Source of the DNA: Saccoglossus kowalevskii
Taxonomy: Eukaryota > Hemichordata > Enteropneusta > Harrimaniidae
Direction: 5' to 3'
DNA length: 25,475 nucleotides
Assembly: GCF_000003605.2 (NCBI RefSeq)
Contig: NW_003141391.1
Coordinates: 1-25,475, forward strand
Shown: positions 9,292 to 19,281 of the stretch, piece after piece
Layout: every line of letters begins with the position of its first letter
Position numbering within the stretch: position 1 is the stretch's first letter
Notes under the pieces: model-generated
Told to the model about the DNA's origin: nothing
Seen by the model: only the letters and a program-made list of their open reading frames with translations
Databases searched by the model: none
Made by a program: the position numbers and the translations under genes

Positions 9292-11512
9292 GATTACGAA
9301 GTGTTGACAATTTAGCTCGTTTTAATGTTTTGCTATGGTGAATGAACAACATGTATCCGATCACAAATCACTAATATTTTATGCTCGTCCAATTCAGCGT
9401 CATTGTAATGATTAAAAGTCAAATATTTGTTTGGTCTGACACTCGTGTACACAACGCCGACAATATAATGAATAATTTTAAAGAGATGTTGCTCTCGACT
9501 GCCATTTATTTATCAAATTCGATGTGTGATATGATTGTAGATATGGAAATCAGTGCATGTAGAAAGAGTAAGTTTAAGGTTTGTCGGACAGGCGTATAGC
9601 GACAAGAACCAGTCCTCCGGAATTATAATACACTTACCAGGGCTAGGATTTGGCTGAAATGGGTTGTGGTTGGCATGAAATAATTGGGACACAGGTTTCA
9701 ATCATGAATTTAAACAACTGAATTACAGTTTAATACTAATAAGCTACGAAATAATGCAAACATACAAAATAATTAACTGTGAAAATGTGGATAGAATGAT
9801 AACATCAACATATTCAAGTTTGACCAGTATTAGTTTAAACAAATCTCGTCTATGTTCCCATGCTAAAATCTAAATCAGATATTAACAAAGCAAAACCTTC
9901 GCAAACATAATTGCTTTGAAAAAAACCTCTACTTGTTCTATTTTGAAGCACACTCATTATATAATGTTAAAAATGTGAAAAGAAATGAATGTTTTTTTTT
10001 ATATTAATCCTCTTAATAGCCATGTAAAACGAATGACGTTGACATCTATAAATATAAAAAATAAGAGGTTATACGAACAACCTTGCTGCCTATATGCAGT
10101 TCTTGCTATTGTGTTTAGATGAGTGTTTTGTCCCAGCATTACTAGCTAGTTTTATAAGTTAACGAATCTATTGATAGAAAATCAACTTTACATCATTTTT
10201 GACTATTTTGATGGGTTTGACATTTTTCCTTGAGTTATTTGAACCTTTGTTCCAACAATTCTGTGCTACACTGTGTAATATAATTCACTAATCTAGCCGC
10301 ATCTGTGCCACCTAATACGTATCAGTGGTGTCCTAGACTTTGTCACCAACTACATCAACCAGTAGGTGCTGAGTGTACTTATGCTGTATAATATTTAGTA
10401 GTATGCACGAAGAAAGTACAGCGAAAACTTTTAAATTAATGTCAGTTTTGGAAAATGAGAAAGACAATTGAAAATAACATCACATATAATACTATTGCAT
10501 ATGAAACTATAAGAAAACGCCCTATTTCTTTCACACTTTTAGCTGACAGCTATAGCTTTATGTGGTTTCACGTTTAAACATGAAAATAAAAACAAAGTGT
10601 GATAATAAACCACATACAAAAGTGGAAACATATAAAATACCTCCCTATTTTTATGTAACAAATACATTTATGACAAGTAAAAAATACACCACTGCAGCAG
10701 AAATTCAACAGCAATGGGTACGAAAGTGTCTCAACATTGATATTCGGTTGAGATTTTCCTCAAAATAATTTAATAACAAATAACTGTTGACAGGACGCCA
10801 GAATTTGTAGTTCTAACAACAGCATGTCGGTGCAATGAATTGTTTTTTTAGGCTGCAGCCAAGTCAGCATAAATATAAGGATAGAATTATAACACTGGCA
10901 TTTCGAATGTGATGTGATGTAGACGTCATCCCATCCCAATATGACGTCATCGTTATTTCTGAACGAACGACAGAGGGCGCTCACAAACACACACACATAT
11001 TACACAAAAGAAGAATATTAACTTTAAAAAACATGACATTTTAAAATGGTTGAAATAGAGTATACATTTTGACAAAAAACTAGTATAATCAGTTACATAA
11101 AATATATTTTTTGTTTTTGTTTTTTTGTTGATTTTGTTGAAGTAATTATTCATAAATTGAAATGATATACATTCTCAAACGCTGTTAAGTATTCACACTG
11201 AGTAATATAAGAATGATATTCTTAGGAGTAATAATGAGAATTAAAAAACGACATTTTAAAAAAGGTTGAAATACATCCATACATTGAAATACATAATATC
11301 GAAAAGTCAATACACCTTTTTTTCTAATCAGAATGATAATCGCTCATCTGTGATAAAAAGAAAAAAGAGAAATAATATGAAATCGACAATTATATAAAGA
11401 GGGTATAAGTTACATATACATGTGGAATTTCAAAAGTATAAGTCATCTAGTAAAACTGCGTGGGAAAAAAATATTTGTCATAAATAGGGAGGTTGAGTCC
11501 GGTCACGTTTTC
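9292..11512. repeat. Tandem duplication, copy 1 (2,221-bp unit)
   Basis: Nearly every base of this segment recurs at 11513-13733 in the same direction, displaced by 2,221 bp. Only about ten scattered single-base differences and run-length changes are visible (for example ATAGCC against ACAGCC near 10017/12238). The trinucleotide GAT is shared at the left edge, the junction (11513) and the right edge. Its last 66 bases duplicate the 3' end of the protease gene. The unit also contains one full copy of the dispersed repeat (about 10281-10915). I see no gene inside; the short open frames repeat in both copies simply because the DNA does. Confidence 0.95.
10942..10949. promoter_or_regulatory. CRE-like palindrome TGACGTCA (copy 1)
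   Basis: An exact TGACGTCA lies here, with a related GACGTCAT half site about 20 bases upstream (10922-10929). This is the consensus bound by CREB/ATF-type bZIP factors. No gene start is visible nearby, so function is unproven; the pair recurs in copy 2. Confidence 0.3.
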
Positions 11513-13733
11513 GATTACGAAGTGTTGACAATTTAGCTCGTTTTAATGTTTTGCTATGGTGAATGAACAACATGTATCCGATCACAAATCACTAATATTT
11601 TATGCTCGTCCAATTCAGCGTCATTGTAATGATTAAAAGTCAAATATTTGTTTGGTCTGACACTCGTGTACACAACGCCGACAATATAATGAATAATTTT
11701 AAAGAGATGTTGCTCTCGACTGCCATTTATTTATCAAATTCGATGTGTGATATGATTGTAGATATGGAAATCAGTGCATGTAGAAAGAGTAAGTTTAAGG
11801 TTTGTCGGACAGGCGTATAGCGACAAGAACCAGTCCTCCGGAATTATAATACACTTACCAGGGCTAGGATTTGGCTGAAATGGGTTGTGGTTGGCATGAA
11901 ATAATTGGGACACAGGTTTCAATCATGAATTTAAACAACTGAATTACAGTTTAATACTAATAAGCTACGAAATAATGCAAACATACAAAATAATTAACTG
12001 TGAAAATGTGGATAGAATGATAACATCAACATATTCAAGTTTGACCAGTATTAGTTTAAACAAATCTCGTCTATGTTCCCATGCTAAAATCTAAATCAGA
12101 TATTAACAAAGCAAAACCTTCGCAAACATAATTGCTTTGAAAAAAACCTCTACTTGTTCTATTTTGAAGCACACTCATTATATAATGTTAAAAATGTGAA
12201 AAGAAATGAATGTTTTTTTTTATATTAATCCTCTTAACAGCCATGTAAAACGAATGACGTTGACATCTATAAATATAAAAAATAAGAGGTTATACGAACA
12301 ACCTTGCTGCCTATATGCAGTTCTTGCTATTGTGTTTAGATGAGTGTTTTGTCCCAGCATTACTAGCTAGTTTTATAAGTTAACGAATCTGTTGATAGAA
12401 AATCAACTTTACATCATTTTTGACTATTTTGATGGGTTTGACATTTTTCCTTGAGTTATTTGAACCTTTGTTCCAACAATTCTGTGCTACATTGTGTAAT
12501 ATAATTCACTAATCTAGCCGCATCTGTGCCACCTAATACGTATCAGTGGTGTCCTAGACTTTGTCACCAACTACATCAACCAGTAGGTGCTGAGTGTACT
12601 TATGCTGTATAATATTTAGTAGTATGCACGAAGAAAGTACAGCGAAAACTTTTAAATTAATGTCAGTTTTGGAAAATGAGAAAGACAATTGAAAATAACA
12701 TCATATATAATACTATTGCATATGAAACTATAAGAAAACGCCCTATTTCTTTCACACTTTTAGCTGACAGCTATAGCTTTATGTGGTTTCACGTTTAAAC
12801 ATGAAAATAAAAACAAAGTGTGATAATAAACCACATACAAAAGTGGAAACATATAAAATACCTCCCTATTTTTATGTAACAAATACATTTATGACAAGTA
12901 AAAAATACATCACTGCAGCAGAAATTCAACAGCAATGGGTACGAAAGTGTCTCAACATTGATATTCGGTTGAGATTTTCCTCAAAATAATTTAATAACAA
13001 ATAACTGTTGACAGGACGCCAGAATTTGTAGTTCTAACAACAGCATGTCGGTGCAATGAATTGTTTTTTTAGGCTGCAGCCAAGTCAGCATAAATATAAG
13101 GATAGAATTATAACACTGGCATTTCGAATGTGATGTGATGTAGACGTCATCCCATCCCAATATGACGTCATCGTTATTTCTGAACGAACGACAGAGGGCG
13201 CTCACAAACACACACACATATTACACAAAAGAAGAATATTAACTTTAAAAAACATGACATTTTAAAATGGTTGAAATAGAGTATACATTTTGACAAAAAA
13301 CTAGTATAATCAGTTACATAAAATATATTTTTTGTTTTTGTTTTTTGTTGATTTTGTTGAAATAATTATTCATAAATTGAAATGATATACATTCTCAAAC
13401 GCTGTTAAGTATTCACACTGAGTAATATAAGAATGATATTCTTAGGAGTAATAATGAGAATTAAAAAACGACATTTTAAAAAAGGTTGAAATACATACAT
13501 ACATTGAAATACATAATATCGAAAAGTCAATACACTTTTTTTTCTAATCAGAATGATAATCGCTCATCTGTGATAAAAAGAAAACAAGAGAAATAATATG
13601 AAATCGACAATTATATAAAGAGGGTATAAGTTATATATACATGTGGAATTTCAAAAGTATAAGTCATCTAGTAAAACTGCATGGGAAAAAAATATTTGTC
13701 ATAAATAGGGAGGTTGAGTCCGGTCACGTTTTC
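11513..13733. repeat. Tandem duplication, copy 2 (2,221-bp unit)
   Basis: This is the second copy of the unit described for 9292-11512. It runs without a break into the protease gene, so this copy is the one in the original context of the gene's 3' end. A polymorphic T-run near 13330 and a few point differences separate it from copy 1. The high identity indicates a recent event. Confidence 0.95.
13163..13170. promoter_or_regulatory. CRE-like palindrome TGACGTCA (copy 2)
   Basis: This is the duplicate of the site at 10942-10949, displaced by exactly 2,221 bp. It lies about 500 bases beyond the 3' end of the protease gene. Confidence 0.3.
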
Positions 13734-14118
13734 GATATATCTGTTCACATAAATGTCATTCAAATGTCTATCACACGTAAAAGAGTCGGCTACGGACTTC
13801 ATAGGTTCCCCTCGACATCTGCGCAGCAAGTAATACAGGACGTATTGACCACACACTGTAGAGAACGGAGCTTGTAGTATTAGATGATTGTAGATCCATG
13901 TACAAACGTTTTTATCGAGAAATCTCTTAAATTCCACGTAATAAGGTTGACAACCGTACGAGTCAAAATATTCTCCGCGGTAGGGATGTTTGATACAACG
14001 CTGTGGGATACTCCAACACTTTTGCCTTAGGCAGTTGATCTCTATCATAAACGCCGAAGAACACATTTCTAGTGTACGGATTAGTCGACAGAATATGATT
14101 CAGTTGATTCGTGTCCAT
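13668..14118 (-). pseudogene. Maverick adenain-type cysteine protease, internally deleted
   Basis: Relatives of the adenovirus maturation protease (adenain) cleave capsid and core precursors in Mavericks. The start is the ATG at 14116-14118, which opens a frame of about 50 codons (MDTNQLNHIL...) ending in a TGA at 13963-13965. The C-terminal half is in another frame, from about 13985 down to 13668: GEYFDSYG, then PFSTVCGQYVLYYLL with the nucleophile cysteine and oxyanion glutamine, then a basic CRG and a hydrophobic end. The two halves almost abut, so the segment that in this family carries the catalytic histidine between them is missing, along with the frame. The gene overlaps the capsid gene end by 19 bases. 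The last 66 bases are duplicated at 11447-11512. Enzyme activity is not expected. Confidence 0.8.
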
Positions 14119-15433
14119 CGCAGCTCGAAATCGGTCAATATGTTTCTGTTTCTGTCAATCTCGATAACGTTGTCATATTCAACATGAATCAAAACGGACA
14201 CAGTCTCAGTCAATGCTTATCTGAACTGAATCTCAAGACCAATCTTTCCTTCTTGTATCAAATTGAGGTGATATTCGCTCGGTCAAATGCGAAGATTGTG
14301 TACCCTTCGGGATATTCGTCTCGAGTGATGCCGTTGCCTTGGTCTTGACCCATTTTATTTGTACCAGTAAATAGAGTGTAATAAGCCATGATGCAACTTC
14401 TGCCACCAGCCGCCGTGAAGTCCGTCTTCAATGGCTTTGCGGGAACTTTCTCGCCTCTAACATTGAGGACAAGTGATGTGATACCGTAATTCTGGAAGTT
14501 GAATGGATTGGTTTCGTAGGATCCGTTGAAAGACGTATTAGAAACCAGACACGGGATGATCCTTTTGGGCAACTGACTGAGGAATATCAAATCTTTGTTT
14601 AATGACATTGTATCAGCCGGGATGGAAGCGATTTTCATAATGCATCGATGGATGGGGTATTTTGCAGTACCATGTTTCAATGCTTCGACGTGTACCAGTT
14701 GTATGCTGGGGCTCAACTTGACTTTTCTCATCAGGAGAGTAGCGTTGGTGATGACTACTTTGAATGCGGGGTTTTCGGTTGAACTGATCAAGCAGAACTG
14801 ATTTTTAGTTCGATGTAATTTCAGTCTAACTTCCACCCCATTGAGTAAATACTTTGGTTGAAAAAGTATGTCTCCGTGTATTTGTCCGATCATGTCAACC
14901 GTCTTACTCAGCGATGTAAACGTGTATCGACAATTGAGTCCCATGTTAGCGTCACCATCATCGGCTTTCGGGTTTGCGACATTCATTTTTCCAGCAGTGT
15001 CCTTCTCAAATATTGCTGCACCAATCTGCATTGATTTGCCGTCCCCTCCATAATTCGATAGCGTTTCAATCATGGCTCTGTAATAATAGGTGGGAGATGC
15101 GTCCGAAATGTGTTTTCTATTTAGGTACACTTCGATTTGATTGAAGAGGGAATGCAACCAAAAGTGTGAAGGCCCTACAGTGGCGTCCGCAGCCAAATTA
15201 CTCCCATTGGCATTCGTGATTTTAGCCTCGATGTGCAAAAGCATAGAACCAATATTGATGTAGTCACTTCTGGCCGAAGGTATTACGAATTCGATCAGAC
15301 CATCAGCTATATTCGTGAGTGGGTTTACCTTTTTTATAACTTCTTTTTTCAATACTTGTCCGTGTCGGAGAATAGTAAAGAGATCGAGTTCTGTCTTTGC
15401 ACATTCGCAGGAGTGTTCGTGTACAAAAGCCAT
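14100..15433 (-). pseudogene. Maverick major capsid protein (hexon-like), 3' broken
   Basis: This is a double-jelly-roll-type major capsid protein, the virion shell subunit of Mavericks/adintoviruses, of the family often annotated F54H12.2-like in animals. I take the ATG at 15431-15433 (MAFVHEHSCECAKTELDLF) as start; the frame upstream only has a GTG. A 391-residue frame is open to 14258 and holds recognisable features: IEFVIPSARSDYINI, GPSHFWLHSLFNQIEVYLN, LLNGVEVRLKLHR, and the C-terminal GYTIFAFD. Past a frameshift near 14260-14275, homologous reading continues in another frame, interrupted by a TAA at 14217-14219, to a TGA at 14100-14102. About 55 C-terminal residues are therefore lost from the open frame. 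This is the best preserved large gene of the element. Confidence 0.85.
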
Positions 15434-15468
15434 GGTGTTCAGTCGAATATATCCGGAGATCTTCTCCA

Positions 15469-15873
15469 CTACTTAGCCTTGGAAGAAATGACATGTCTCG
15501 TTGTTGTCTTCTTCCTTTTGATGGTGCGCCCTCGCCCCATTTGATAGGGTCTTCCAAATAAATTGCTCAATACTGAAGAAGTAATTTGACTACCTGCAGT
15601 TATTGCTCTACTCGAAGCCACTTTTTTAAAGGTTTTCCCTTGTACAACATCACCTAGAATACCCAAGCCAGCATCGAGCGCTGGTTTTGCCACTGCTTTC
15701 AGACCTTGTGTTAACAGAGGTTCAGTCGATGTCGCCAATCCAAAAAACATACTTCCGATTCCATATCCGCATTGCAGTCTTGTGCCGGAAAATGCAGACC
15801 TTCGTCCAATCTGATTCATGTAGTAATTTCTATAAACCCCCACGTGAGGAGTGTAAGGTCGATGTCTGTTCAT
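15469..15873 (-). CDS. Small basic core-like protein of the Maverick
   Basis: This intact frame of 134 residues starts at the ATG at 15873 (MNRHRPYTPHVGVYRNYYMN); an earlier GTG in frame is ignored. It begins with Arg- and Tyr-rich sequence, has a central Gly/Ala-rich hydrophobic stretch (YGIGSMFFGLATSTEP, ALDAGLGILGDVV) and ends in a basic tail (GRGRTIKRKKTTTR). Its place between penton and major capsid genes, with 12- and 35-base gaps, fits a minor virion protein such as a DNA-binding core or membrane-active protein. I recognise the general type but not a specific function. It is one of two genes here with no visible lesion. Confidence 0.6.
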   Translation of the reverse strand: MNRHRPYTPHVGVYRNYYMNQIGRRSAFSGTRLQCGYGIGSMFFGLATSTEPLLTQGLKAVAKPALDAGLGILGDVVQGKTFKKVASSRAITAGSQITSSVLSNLFGRPYQMGRGRTIKRKKTTTRHVISSKAK

Positions 15874-15884
15874 TTTCTTTTTCT

Positions 15885-16499
15885 TCACACTAGCGAAGGA
15901 TGAGCTTTGCGAAAACGCAGCGTCACGATCACACGCCCACGTTGAAATGGCAACTTCTCCCCCGTATCAGACTTTATATCAATCTCCACAGTCTCGAATG
16001 TTGACGTTCGAATCGGAAGAAAGTATGGTTTGTCGTAAGTGTGATTGATGCTATCTCCGTGGGTTCCTTCAACATTGACTATTCTCAAGAGAGGTACGGA
16101 AACGTCACCGACCATCTTAACTGTTCGGCCAATCCACCCATCAAGATTACACAAGCTTCTTCTTCGACCACTATGGTCACTCTCCTAGACCTCGAATTAT
16201 ATGTCATCAGTATTTCATCTGGCAGACCTTTTTCTCGAATCACGTCTAAAATCATTTTGATCAAGTTGTAGTAGCCCGGATTCAAGTTCAGTTTTCTGTG
16301 ATCTCTCAGACTGGGTGAGGCATCGTAAAAGATCCTATTTTCGCCATGTACGACGTTGTACCATGAATTTGGGGAGTGGATGTTGGCCAATGCTACTTCC
16401 CAATTGCCATCTAACTAAAGCGTTCTTGATAGTTTGACAGTGTATTTTGTCAAGCGAGGCATTACCAGGGAGCGTCAAAAAGAAGTCCTGCCCCGACAT
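15885..16499 (-). pseudogene. Maverick penton-like minor capsid protein, broken
   Basis: This single-jelly-roll-type vertex protein is read in several frames. The start is the ATG at 16497-16499 (MSGQDFFLTLPGN). A frameshift near 16455 leads to a frame with an in-frame TAG near 16415, followed by NWEVALANIHSPNSWYNVV. That frame is open to about 16150. Then another shift leads to the C-terminal part, which is very recognisable: VGDVSVPLLRIVNVEGTHG, PYFLPIRTSTFETVEIDI and GRVIVTLRFRK, ending at 15885. At least two frameshifts and one stop break the gene. It sits between integrase (46-base gap) and the core-like gene (12-base gap). Confidence 0.8.
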
Positions 16500-16544
16500 G
16501 ATGATCTTTGAAATGTATCAGGTCATCTTGTGTGTGAAAGGTAT

Positions 16545-17629
16545 TTATAAACGTTCCAAGTCCCTGATCCAAGAATTAAACGAATCGTCATACCCATCCC
16601 ACTTAACAAAATATTCCATAAGGCCTTTACGTTTTCTCTTGCGCAGTACTTTCTCCACAACATACAATGCATCATCGTCCTTTACTTTTTTTCTGAAGTT
16701 CTTCTTCGTAGAAAGTACCTTCCAACATTTCACCGTTGTAATCTGAAATTTTGTAAACAGGTGGTTGCGTGTTGAGGCATCCAACAATCGTGAATACCTA
16801 ATTGGTCCAATTGGGCAGGTATCCTTTTTGAAAACGTGTTTGGTTTTACTGATTCTGACTCAGTCACCGTGTTTATAAATCTTCTTCCTCCCCTTTTTCT
16901 CTGAGCTTAAATCACCATAGGATATGTATCTGACCTTTTTCTGGTTTGCGTAGGTAACAAGTGAGGGTTTGGTATTTATACTTCTGTGATGAGTATTGTT
17001 GTAAGAATGTACCATGTCATCTAATACAGGCAGATACGTCAACGTGTTGTTCTTCGTGAAATATCTGAACATTTTTCCCTTGATGGTTCTGTTGTATCTC
17101 TCCACAACGCTGGCTTTAGTCTCATTGCCTGTAGTAAAGAACTTAATGTCTTCGCTCTTGAGGTAGTTTTGAAAAAGTCTGTTGGTGAATTCCTCTTTCC
17201 GTGTGCAAAACGTCGAGGCGACGCCCCTTCTTAAGTATTTTCCAAAATGCCTCGACCAAACTCCCCCCTCTCTTGTCTTTCAGAGGTACGATGAAAGCAT
17301 ATTTTGAAAAAACGTTGATACATGTCAATAAGAACTTGTATCTTCTGCTGTATCTGGATATCGAGGAGAGATCGCATAGATCGGCCTCCCACTGCTCGTC
17401 AACTTTGAAAACCACCACCCTCCTTCTTTTAAAGGACCGTCTAGAGGGTTTTTGCAGAGTATATGTATCCTGTTTACTCAACCACTTCTTTACGTCCGAC
17501 TTGGTTATCTTTTTTTCTCTCTTTGTTTTATTTTATGGCAGCGTAAAGGGAATTCAAACCCCTGTATCTTCCAGGACTTTGGACATCGTAGAACAGTTCG
17601 TCTAGGATGGTACCTGTCTTCTTCATCAT
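16545..17629 (-). pseudogene. Maverick retrovirus-like integrase with chromodomain, broken
   Basis: This DDE-type integrase would insert the element into the host genome. The start is the ATG at 17627-17629 or 17624-17626. The N-terminal part has an in-frame TAA at 17528-17530 and a shift near 17515. The frame from 17481 to 17143 holds FKVDEQWEADLCDL with the first catalytic Asp and VFSKYAFIVPLKDK. It breaks in the short stretch LHTERG, where the second catalytic Asp should be and no Asp codon is in place. The next frame (17105-16860) has the third residue in MERYNRTIKGKMF, reached from VVE in the same frame. After two more disruptions (16790-16860) and an A-run shift near 16690 comes a chromodomain (YVVEKVLRKRKRKGLMEYFVKW) to 16545. 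Chromodomain tails direct some integrases to modified histones. At least five lesions. Confidence 0.85.
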
Positions 17630-17834
17630 TATTTATTTCACACATGCAGAGGCAGTGGATACGTTCGATAAACGAAAGCAAAGAGGGACATGGATCCATC
17701 ATGACTGACTACACCAAAGTGAGATTGAGGGGATGCGTTATATTTAATAGGTCACCCGAGTGTGTCAAGGATGAATGGGAGTGGAAACCACATGGGGTCC
17801 ATGTCTCTGCGGAACTCTCCCCTTGAGTGTGTTG

Positions 17835-18359
17835 CTATGCATGTAAGACCACCGATCCAACAAGGTCTTGAGGAACATTTGACATTTTCATAACTTCGGC
17901 AAATTCTCTCCAACCTGTTGGAGTGAGATTCTTCCGTTTATGTAAGAAATCATTGACTAAATCAATCGCGTGTGTGCCTGGCACAGATTGTTCGTCAATG
18001 ATTAATTCATTGTTTTCACCCCAGTTGACCAGTTGGTTCTGTTTAACTTTCTGAAGTAGAAGCTTCGCTTTTCTCTGCATGCTCTTGGGACCACTTTGTA
18101 AGACTTCGGATGTAATTTGATCTGGTACACTGTCTTTGTCGGGTTGAGATTCTCGATCGTCTACAGCGACAGCGCTGGGTAATTGCTGCGTAATGGAGAT
18201 TGGAATCGGTCCGTTTTTTTTCTCCCGCAACAACAAGTATTTGCGCAGAACTTGTTGGTACATTTTGACTTTTTCGTCTTCAGGCAACTCTTCCATTTGC
18301 GTTGTGTCATTCACGTCTCTATCCAGCAAAGTCAATGATTTCACCACAGGTCTCGTCAT
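17835..18359 (-). CDS. Conserved Maverick protein of unknown function
   Basis: This fully open frame of 174 residues starts at the ATG at 18357-18359. It has an acidic Asp/Glu-rich first half (LPEDEKVKMYQQVLRKYLLL), a low-complexity Ser/Gln/Asp linker (about 60-90), then a compact C-terminal segment: KAKLLLQKVKQN, WGENNELIIDEQSVPGTHAIDLVND and TGWREFAEVMKMSNVP. I recall this last pattern from proteins encoded next to capsid and ATPase genes in other Mavericks, but I know no established function. Its position between the pVI-like gene and the integrase gene suggests a virion or packaging role. It is intact while its neighbours are broken, which may be chance. No signal peptide or membrane segment is seen. 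Confidence 0.6.
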   Translation of the reverse strand: MTRPVVKSLTLLDRDVNDTTQMEELPEDEKVKMYQQVLRKYLLLREKKNGPIPISITQQLPSAVAVDDRESQPDKDSVPDQITSEVLQSGPKSMQRKAKLLLQKVKQNQLVNWGENNELIIDEQSVPGTHAIDLVNDFLHKRKNLTPTGWREFAEVMKMSNVPQDLVGSVVLHA

Positions 18360-18431
18360 TTGAGCATTCTAGTTTTGCATGGTAGATAATAGCTCAGCAG
18401 GGACTAAAGCCATCTTCTTCACGGATTCCAT

Positions 18432-18766
18432 CTATTTAAGACCGAGTAGGGGTGGGAGTATGCTCGAAATTAAGGGAGCGATTAAGGCGGTCAGGAAACC
18501 CCCTTTCTGAACCAGATTTTTTTTTCTTTTTTCTTGACTGGTGTTTTCTTATTGGACAGTGCTCGGAGATATTTCATGTACAATGCCAATTTTCTTCGCT
18601 GACTAGGTGATAGCTGGACGTTCCCTTTCAACACATTGAGCGAGCATTCGCACAGACACTGTATCAAGTCACTAGAGGCTCCATCAATTATCCCCTTTTG
18701 TTGTTTCGAGTTGGCCTTTTGCAATACAGAGAGAAAATCAGCATTCTTTCGCATGCGGGTTGACAT
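18432..18766 (-). pseudogene. pVI-like small Maverick protein, frameshifted before its tail
   Basis: The start is the ATG at 18764-18766 (MSTRMRKNADFLSVLQKAN). The open frame gives about 91 residues with ECSLNVLKGNVQLSPSQRRKLALYMKYLRALSNKK and a lysine-rich stretch. Then a run of five C (G on the coding strand, 18499-18503) appears one base short, and the frame ends at once. In the next frame a hydrophobic, proline-bearing tail (GGFLTALIAPLISSILPPLL) follows directly and stops with TAG at 18432-18434. In related Mavericks the basic part leads straight into such a tail, which is thought to be membrane-active in the manner of adenovirus pVI. The present frame lacks that tail, so the protein is probably not functional. 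Confidence 0.65.
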
Positions 18767-18783
18767 GATGAAATGACTGATGG

Positions 18784-19258
18784 TGGAGGTAACCGTGAGG
18801 TTCTTGGGTGGAATCGGTGAATGTCTCCTGAAGAAACTAAATGTTTCCAGGGTTCATTTGCCTAGCCAGAACGTTGACTTGTGATGCGTCCCTTGGAAAA
18901 AACAGAAAAATGTAGTGCGTGCTGAGACTGATGGTTCTCGATTGCCTGCCCTCATGAAAGAGAGTTTGCAAAATCAGTATCACGGATAAATTTTGATGGT
19001 GAGAACCCTTCGTGAAGAACTGGGCGATTTGTTTATCGTAACCCGTTTCTGTCATCAGATCATCTATCACCAACAAGTTTCTTTTAGACGGGTCAATTAT
19101 TCTACCAATAACTGGAGGTATCCCTTCGATAAAACGAATTCGAGGCACTGTCTTCATCATTTCCAAATAGGCTGGCTGAAACTCGCCGTAGCACCAATAG
19201 ATAACGTCTGGTGGTGTTTCAATCTTGCATCCATGACGATATAATAGGACCTCGCTCG
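18784..19258 (-). pseudogene. Maverick FtsK/HerA-type packaging ATPase, 5' deleted
   Basis: This ATPase would pump DNA into the capsid. From about 19250 the frame reads IETPPDVIYWCYGEFQPAYL and continues through RNLLVIDDLM (Walker B, about 19080), GSHHQNLSVILILQTLFHEG and STHYIFLFFPRDASQVNVLARQMNPGN, all typical of this family. A TAG at 18837-18839 interrupts the frame, and a short recognisable stretch (FLQETFTDSTQEPHGYL) follows in the same frame before similarity fades. The N-terminal segment that should carry the Walker A loop is missing: only about 25-35 bases separate the start of similarity from the polymerase stop codon. A perfect 10-bp tandem duplication sits exactly there. Without Walker A it cannot hydrolyse ATP normally. 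Confidence 0.82.
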
Positions 19259-19271
19259 TTATCGCTCGTTA
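19252..19271. repeat. 10-bp tandem duplication at the ATPase deletion point
   Basis: TCGCTCGTTA occurs twice in direct succession. It lies between the polymerase stop (19282-19284) and the first recognisable ATPase codons, so it probably marks the repair scar of the deletion that removed the Walker A region. Confidence 0.8.
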
Positions 19272-19281
19272 TGTATTGTTT

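Noticed and set aside
9381-13217. Repeated open frames of 62-78 codons in both tandem copies as conserved small genes
   Set aside because: They are identical only because the DNA is duplicated. They have no recognisable domain, and overlapping frames on both strands are equally long.
9292-13733. CRISPR-like or satellite array
   Set aside because: There are only two units of 2.2 kb with no spacer structure, so this is a simple duplication.
17201-17826. Plus-strand frames over the integrase region
   Set aside because: They are antisense shadows; the minus strand carries the integrase motifs.
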